A stretch of DNA of 15,897 nucleotides, taken from assembly GCA_022736535.1 (NCBI GenBank), contig DZCT01000063.1, forward strand, positions 1-15,897, given 5' to 3'. A program made the translations under genes and the position numbers. The DNA is from Desulfatirhabdium butyrativorans (GTDB taxonomy: Bacteria; Desulfobacterota; Desulfobacteria; Desulfobacterales; JAIFKL01). The stretch's first letter is position 1, and each line of letters starts with the position of its first letter. This document shows, piece after piece, positions 12,909 to 15,897 of this stretch. The notes under the pieces are model-generated. The model was not told the origin of the DNA. It searched no databases and saw only the letters and a list, made by a program, of their open reading frames with translations.

Positions 12909-14269
12909 TGGGCAGACATCTCAAAAACTGGATGCCGGAAAACTGGGAAACTTTTATTGAAATGCTGCATTCGGGAACAGAAAAAGTCTCTGTAAACCGT
13001 GAGGAATTGGAAGTGGTTGTTCCCATGGAGATCGGCAGAAGCGGTTTGTCATGGGGCGTCATCATCAAGATTCCCGAAGCGGCGGTCATGGCAGATGCCC
13101 AAAAACTGATCCGGGAGATGAAAATTCGCGGGGAACGGGATTTTCTGCGACAGGTTTTTGCGGTTCTGGCGATTATGGCAATTGCGATTCTGACCATCTG
13201 GTTTATTTCAAAGCGCATTGTGACGCCGATAAAAAAAGGCGTTGTTTTTGCCGAAGACGTTTCAAAAGGAAATCTCACCGCAACGGTGGAGGTGAATCAG
13301 GCAGATGAAATCGGGCTTCTGGCAGCAGCGTTGAGAGAAATGGTCAGCAGGCTTCGGAAAATCACGGCGGATGTGAAAACCGCTTCCGATGTTGTGGCAG
13401 CCGGTTCACGGGATATTAATTTCCGGGCGGAAAGAATGTCTGCGGGAACTGCACAGCAGGCAGCTTCTGCCGAAGAAGTCTCGTCTTCGATGGAGCAGAT
13501 GGCTTCCAATATCCGGCAGAATGCGGATAACGCCTCGCAGACGGAGAAGCTGGCATTAAAATCCGCGCAGAGCGCGGCACAGGGCGGAAAAGCGGTCTCG
13601 GAAACAGTGACGGCAATGAAAAAGATTGCCGAGAAAATTTCCATCATCGAAGACATTGCCCGCCAGACGGACCTGCTGGCATTGAATGCGGCAATTGAAG
13701 CGGCAAGAGCCGGTGAAAACGGAAGAGGTTTTGCCGTGGTCGCGTCGGAGATTCGCAGGCTCGCTGAACGCAGCAAAAAAGCGGCGACAGAAATCAGCAG
13801 GCTGTCGGTCAGCAGCGTGGATATTGCGGAAAAAGCCGGAGACATGCTGAATCGGATTGTGCCGGATATTCAGCGGACTGCGGAACTGGTTCAGGAAATC
13901 AGTCTTGCCTGCAACGAACAGGACACCGGCGCGGCTCAGATCAACAATGCCATTCAGCAGTTGGATCAGGTGATTCAGCAAAATGCCATGGAAGCCGAAA
14001 ATATGGTTTCAACCTCCAATGATCTGGCAAAACAGGCAGAACAGCTTCGGCGCTCCATGTCATTTTTCAAAGTCGGCGAAGAAGAAGAGAACGCGCCTGA
14101 AGAAACGCCGGTTTTGCCTTCCAAGCCGGAGAAAAGAGAAATTAAAAATATGTTTAAGATAAAAGAGACCGCGCCCGGTCAGCCTGAGAAGCCCGCGCCT
14201 GTCAAGGTTTCAAAGCCTGCATCGGGTGAGGATGAATCAGATGATGATTTCGGATTTGAAAGATATTAA
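12908..14269 (+). CDS. C-terminal fragment of the frameshifted chemoreceptor (TM2-HAMP-signalling domain)
   Basis: 453 codons from GTG 12908, which overlaps the stop of the preceding fragment (TAGTG). No Shine-Dalgarno sequence precedes it, so the GTG is probably an internal codon of the original gene, although coupled restart cannot be excluded. It contains the end of the Cache sensor (about 1-75), TM2 (about 83-101), HAMP (about 102-155), and an intact methyl-accepting domain with tip IARQTDLLALNAAIEAAR (N260, E264, R267). A flexible acidic/proline tail ends GFERY, fitting the CheR/CheB tether pattern. The signalling domain closely resembles that of the preceding receptor, which suggests the two are paralogues from duplication. 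It shows no other damage, so the break is recent, reversible or an assembly error. Confidence 0.88.
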   Translation: MGRHLKNWMPENWETFIEMLHSGTEKVSVNREELEVVVPMEIGRSGLSWGVIIKIPEAAVMADAQKLIREMKIRGERDFLRQVFAVLAIMAIAILTIWFISKRIVTPIKKGVVFAEDVSKGNLTATVEVNQADEIGLLAAALREMVSRLRKITADVKTASDVVAAGSRDINFRAERMSAGTAQQAASAEEVSSSMEQMASNIRQNADNASQTEKLALKSAQSAAQGGKAVSETVTAMKKIAEKISIIEDIARQTDLLALNAAIEAARAGENGRGFAVVASEIRRLAERSKKAATEISRLSVSSVDIAEKAGDMLNRIVPDIQRTAELVQEISLACNEQDTGAAQINNAIQQLDQVIQQNAMEAENMVSTSNDLAKQAEQLRRSMSFFKVGEEEENAPEETPVLPSKPEKREIKNMFKIKETAPGQPEKPAPVKVSKPASGEDESDDDFGFERY

Positions 14270-14309
14270 GGTATTTTGATCTCGTTTTCATGTGGCGCGT
14301 CCGCCGTAA

Positions 14310-14385
14310 AAGGTGTTTGAAAAATCGGTCTCCCCCCTTTAAAAAAGGGGGGGAAACTCCCCGGTCCGGATTTTTCAAACACCTT
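14310..14385. repeat. 17-bp inverted repeat with nested C6T3 / A3G6 hairpin
   Basis: Outer arms 14310-14326 and 14369-14385 (AAGGTGTTTGAAAAATC and its complement) pair perfectly over 17 bp. Inside, CCCCCCTTT (14332-14340) pairs with AAAGGGGGG (14344-14352) around an AAA loop. The nested form resembles a small non-autonomous mobile element and could also act as a terminator after the chemosensory block. The following bases to 14419 include GCCGGC and CCTGCCCCTAC, which look like the edge of another dispersed repeat. Confidence 0.8.
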
Positions 14386-14432
14386 ATAGGGAGATGCCGG
14401 CGGCCTGCCCCTACTTTTTAAGGTAAAAAAAT

Positions 14433-15041
14433 ATGCCGTACAGCGATTTTACAATTCCCGAACTCAAGAAGAATTTCGGGCTTTCCGTAAATGAGGAAAC
14501 AAATCTTTTCGGTCATATTGACGAGACGGAGATTCCGGCTACACTGGCGGATATTCTCCGCCGCTGGCTGCCGCTGTCTCTGAACCTGAATACGGAAAAA
14601 GCACGGTCAGCACTGATTATTGCGCCCGTGCTGACAGAATTCAGGCTCTTGCATCGTGATAAAGTCAGTCTGTTTTCAGGTATTGAGTTCAATGTTGACG
14701 ACACGGCGGGATTGAGAGGACGCTGTGATTACATTCTTTCCCGAAGTCCCGAACAGTTGACGCTGAACGCCCCGGTCTGTGTTCTGGTGGAAGCCGAAAA
14801 TGAAAATATCGTTGCCGGTATTCCGCAGTGCATAGCGGAAATGCTCGCTGCCGTAAAGTTCAACGAATCACAGGGAAGTCCTCCGTTTCCGGTCTATGGG
14901 GCTGTTACCACAGGGATATTGTGGCGTTTCCTCAAGCTGCATGAAAACATTGCTTATGTTGACAGCACCGAATACACGATTTATATGCCGATGAAAATCT
15001 TCGCCATCCTCACACATATTGTACTCAATGACGAAACCTGA
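14433..15041 (+). CDS. Uncharacterised PD-(D/E)XK nuclease-fold-like protein with altered catalytic Lys
   Basis: Predicted 202-residue soluble protein. The pattern MPYSDFTIPELKKNFGL...LNTEKARSALIIAPVLTEF...SLFSGIEFNVD matches a family of unknown function I recall from cyanobacteria and repeat-rich delta-proteobacteria. The core looks like a PD-(D/E)XK fold: GRCDYILS (D99), then a strand LVEAENEN with E120-A121-E122, then a helix with Q132 (GIPQCIAEM). Relatives as I recall them carry Lys where E122 stands, so the active site may be disabled. The gene stands alone after a palindromic element, with a weak AAGG nine bases upstream. No methylase, specificity subunit or antitoxin is adjacent. It could be a degenerate nuclease or a DNA-binding domain; function unknown. 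Confidence 0.65.
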   Translation: MPYSDFTIPELKKNFGLSVNEETNLFGHIDETEIPATLADILRRWLPLSLNLNTEKARSALIIAPVLTEFRLLHRDKVSLFSGIEFNVDDTAGLRGRCDYILSRSPEQLTLNAPVCVLVEAENENIVAGIPQCIAEMLAAVKFNESQGSPPFPVYGAVTTGILWRFLKLHENIAYVDSTEYTIYMPMKIFAILTHIVLNDET

Positions 15042-15060
15042 GCCGCTTGTTGCAAGAGGC
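15042..15060 (+). terminator. Possible weak terminator hairpin
   Basis: GCCGCTTG (15042-15049) pairs with CAAGAGGC (15053-15060) with one mismatch around a TTG loop, immediately after the TGA stop. The following bases are AT-rich (TTATCATATAATA) but not a T-run. This may end transcription of the preceding gene. Confidence 0.35.
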
Positions 15061-15124
15061 TTATCATATAATAACGAGCTGTGCATAGCATATTGCAGAA
15101 AAGCGTGGGAATGTTGACTTCTGT

Positions 15125-15150
15125 AAGGGCAACCCCCTGTGGTTGCCCTT
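15125..15150. repeat. Palindrome AAGGGCAACC / GGTTGCCCTT
   Basis: A perfect 10-bp stem (15125-15134 with 15141-15150) surrounds a CCCTGT loop. It resembles a widespread short palindromic intergenic repeat. It lies between two convergent genes. Confidence 0.7.
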
Positions 15151-15180
15151 TCTGGAACGGGTCTCTCTGTTCCGGCAAGA

Positions 15181-15202
15181 GGGTAAGCACAGGGGCTTAC
15201 CC
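15181..15202. repeat. Palindrome GGGTAAGC / GCTTACCC at the end of the TPR gene
   Basis: A perfect 8-bp stem (15181-15188 with 15195-15202) surrounds an ACAGGG loop, directly abutting the stop of the minus-strand TPR gene (15203-15205). It may help end that transcript, but no T-run follows on the minus strand. Its loop and flank (CAGGGG, CCCCTAC) resemble the palindrome 30 bases away, so the two may belong to one repeat family. Confidence 0.65.
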
Positions 15203-15897
15203 CTACCTGAGATTTTCCAACGCCTCAAGCGCGGACAGGGCTTTCTGCTTATATTTTGTTCCCTGCGAGGCTTTCAGAAAAGATTGGCGAGCCAGCGTGA
15301 AATTTTCTTTCTCCAGCGCGCAGTAGCCCAGCAGCAGATGAGCAAAATCATTGTCGGGATAGGCTCTCACGCATTCCCCAAGGGCTTTGATTGCCTCATC
15401 CCAGCGGCCCCGCTCGTAGTAAAGTTTGCCTTTTTCCAAAAGACGCTCCGATGTGCGCCCCTGCGAAATTGCCGCATCCAAATAGCGCAAAGCCATATCC
15501 AATCGCTGCGTCTGAGCGTAAGCTTTGAAAAGTCTGTCGCATTCCCCGGGTCCCGGATTTCTGCCGTAAGTCTTTTCAAGACAGCGGGCAGCTTTCATGG
15601 GCGCATTCATCAGAAAATAAAAATTTGCCAATTCTTCCAAATCGTTGCGTGCAGGACTTTTCAGTTCATAGAGAATTTCCAGCGCGGCAGCCGCGCCCCG
15701 GTAGTCATTTCCGCGCAGCCGGACATGCGCCAGCAGTTTCCAATATTCTGTATTTTCAGGATTTCGGTTCAGAAAATCCTGAAGAAATTTTTCCGCTTCT
15801 TTCCAGTCCGATGTCTCTATGCAGATTTGAATCAGCATCTGAAGCCATGAAGTCTGAACGCCGGCTTTGGAACTCAGCAGACGGTTCAGCGCAGATT
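15203..15897 (-). CDS. TPR-repeat protein, C-terminal part (5' end outside window)
   Basis: About 230 codons are visible, running from the right edge to TAG at 15205-15203. An ATG at 15838 exists, but the frame stays open for 19 more codons to the window edge and reads as further helical repeat, so the true start is probably beyond 15897. The protein consists of tetratricopeptide-type helix pairs with recurring W-x-x-L/A, A-x-x-x-Y and hydrophobic spacing. Examples are DWKEAEKFLQDFLNRNPEN, RWDEAIKALGECVRAYPDN, and the next unit with FAHLLLGYCALEKENFTLA. TPR arrays act as protein-interaction scaffolds. No signal peptide, enzyme domain or membrane segment is in the visible part. It is convergent with the PD-(D/E)XK-like gene. 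The partner is unknown. Confidence 0.88.
   Translation of the reverse strand, partial: SALNRLLSSKAGVQTSWLQMLIQICIETSDWKEAEKFLQDFLNRNPENTEYWKLLAHVRLRGNDYRGAAAALEILYELKSPARNDLEELANFYFLMNAPMKAARCLEKTYGRNPGPGECDRLFKAYAQTQRLDMALRYLDAAISQGRTSERLLEKGKLYYERGRWDEAIKALGECVRAYPDNDFAHLLLGYCALEKENFTLARQSFLKASQGTKYKQKALSALEALENLR

Noticed and set aside
12908..12910. GTG overlapping TAG as a genuine independent gene start
   Set aside because: There is no Shine-Dalgarno site, the start falls in the middle of a Cache domain, and removing one 20-bp copy makes it an internal codon.
15143..15850. 235-codon + strand open frame opposite the TPR gene
   Set aside because: The minus strand has unmistakable TPR helix repeats; the + frame shows no domain.

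Overview
This window looks like chromosomal DNA of a motile, anaerobic Desulfobacterota (delta-proteobacterial) bacterium, possibly a Desulfonema-like relative. That placement is inference. It rests on an ETF-quinone oxidoreductase of the bacterial beta-oxidation type, a STAS-CheY-CheA chemotaxis cluster with large Cache receptors, and spacers packed with short inverted and heptameric repeats, as seen in some filamentous bacteria and cyanobacteria. All genes but the last run on the + strand.

Layout. (1) 106-1764 encodes ribonuclease J. (2) 1850-3517 encodes ETF-quinone oxidoreductase; a long hairpin with a T-rich tail follows it. (3) 3831-14269 is a chemosensory block: a 653-residue receptor-like protein with two signalling tips and no sensor domain; a tightly packed STAS-CheY-CheA triad (overlapping or 9-base junctions); a 977-residue transmembrane receptor with a duplicated Cache-type sensor region; and a second transmembrane Cache receptor split by a 20-bp tandem duplication. 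(4) 14433-15041 is a PD-(D/E)XK-like protein whose expected catalytic lysine is glutamate. (5) From 15897 down to 15203 on the minus strand lies the C-terminal part of a TPR protein that continues beyond the window.

How the genes fit together. Receptors would control CheA, which phosphorylates CheY. The STAS protein is co-translated with CheY and CheA, so it probably acts on the same pathway. Both transmembrane receptors end in a peptide fitting the CheR/CheB tether pattern, yet no cheR, cheB or cheW gene lies in the window, so those partners must be elsewhere. CheA has two oddities: a compact pair of MshEN-like 24-residue motifs between its P2-like and dimerisation regions, and a glycine in place of the adenine-contacting aspartate of its ATP site.

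Non-coding DNA. Nearly every spacer outside the triad carries its own palindromic element. Three are built from 7-base units kept in phase, and one 16-mer recurs exactly just upstream of the ribosome-binding sites of two unrelated genes. No tRNA, rRNA, CRISPR array or transposase gene was seen.
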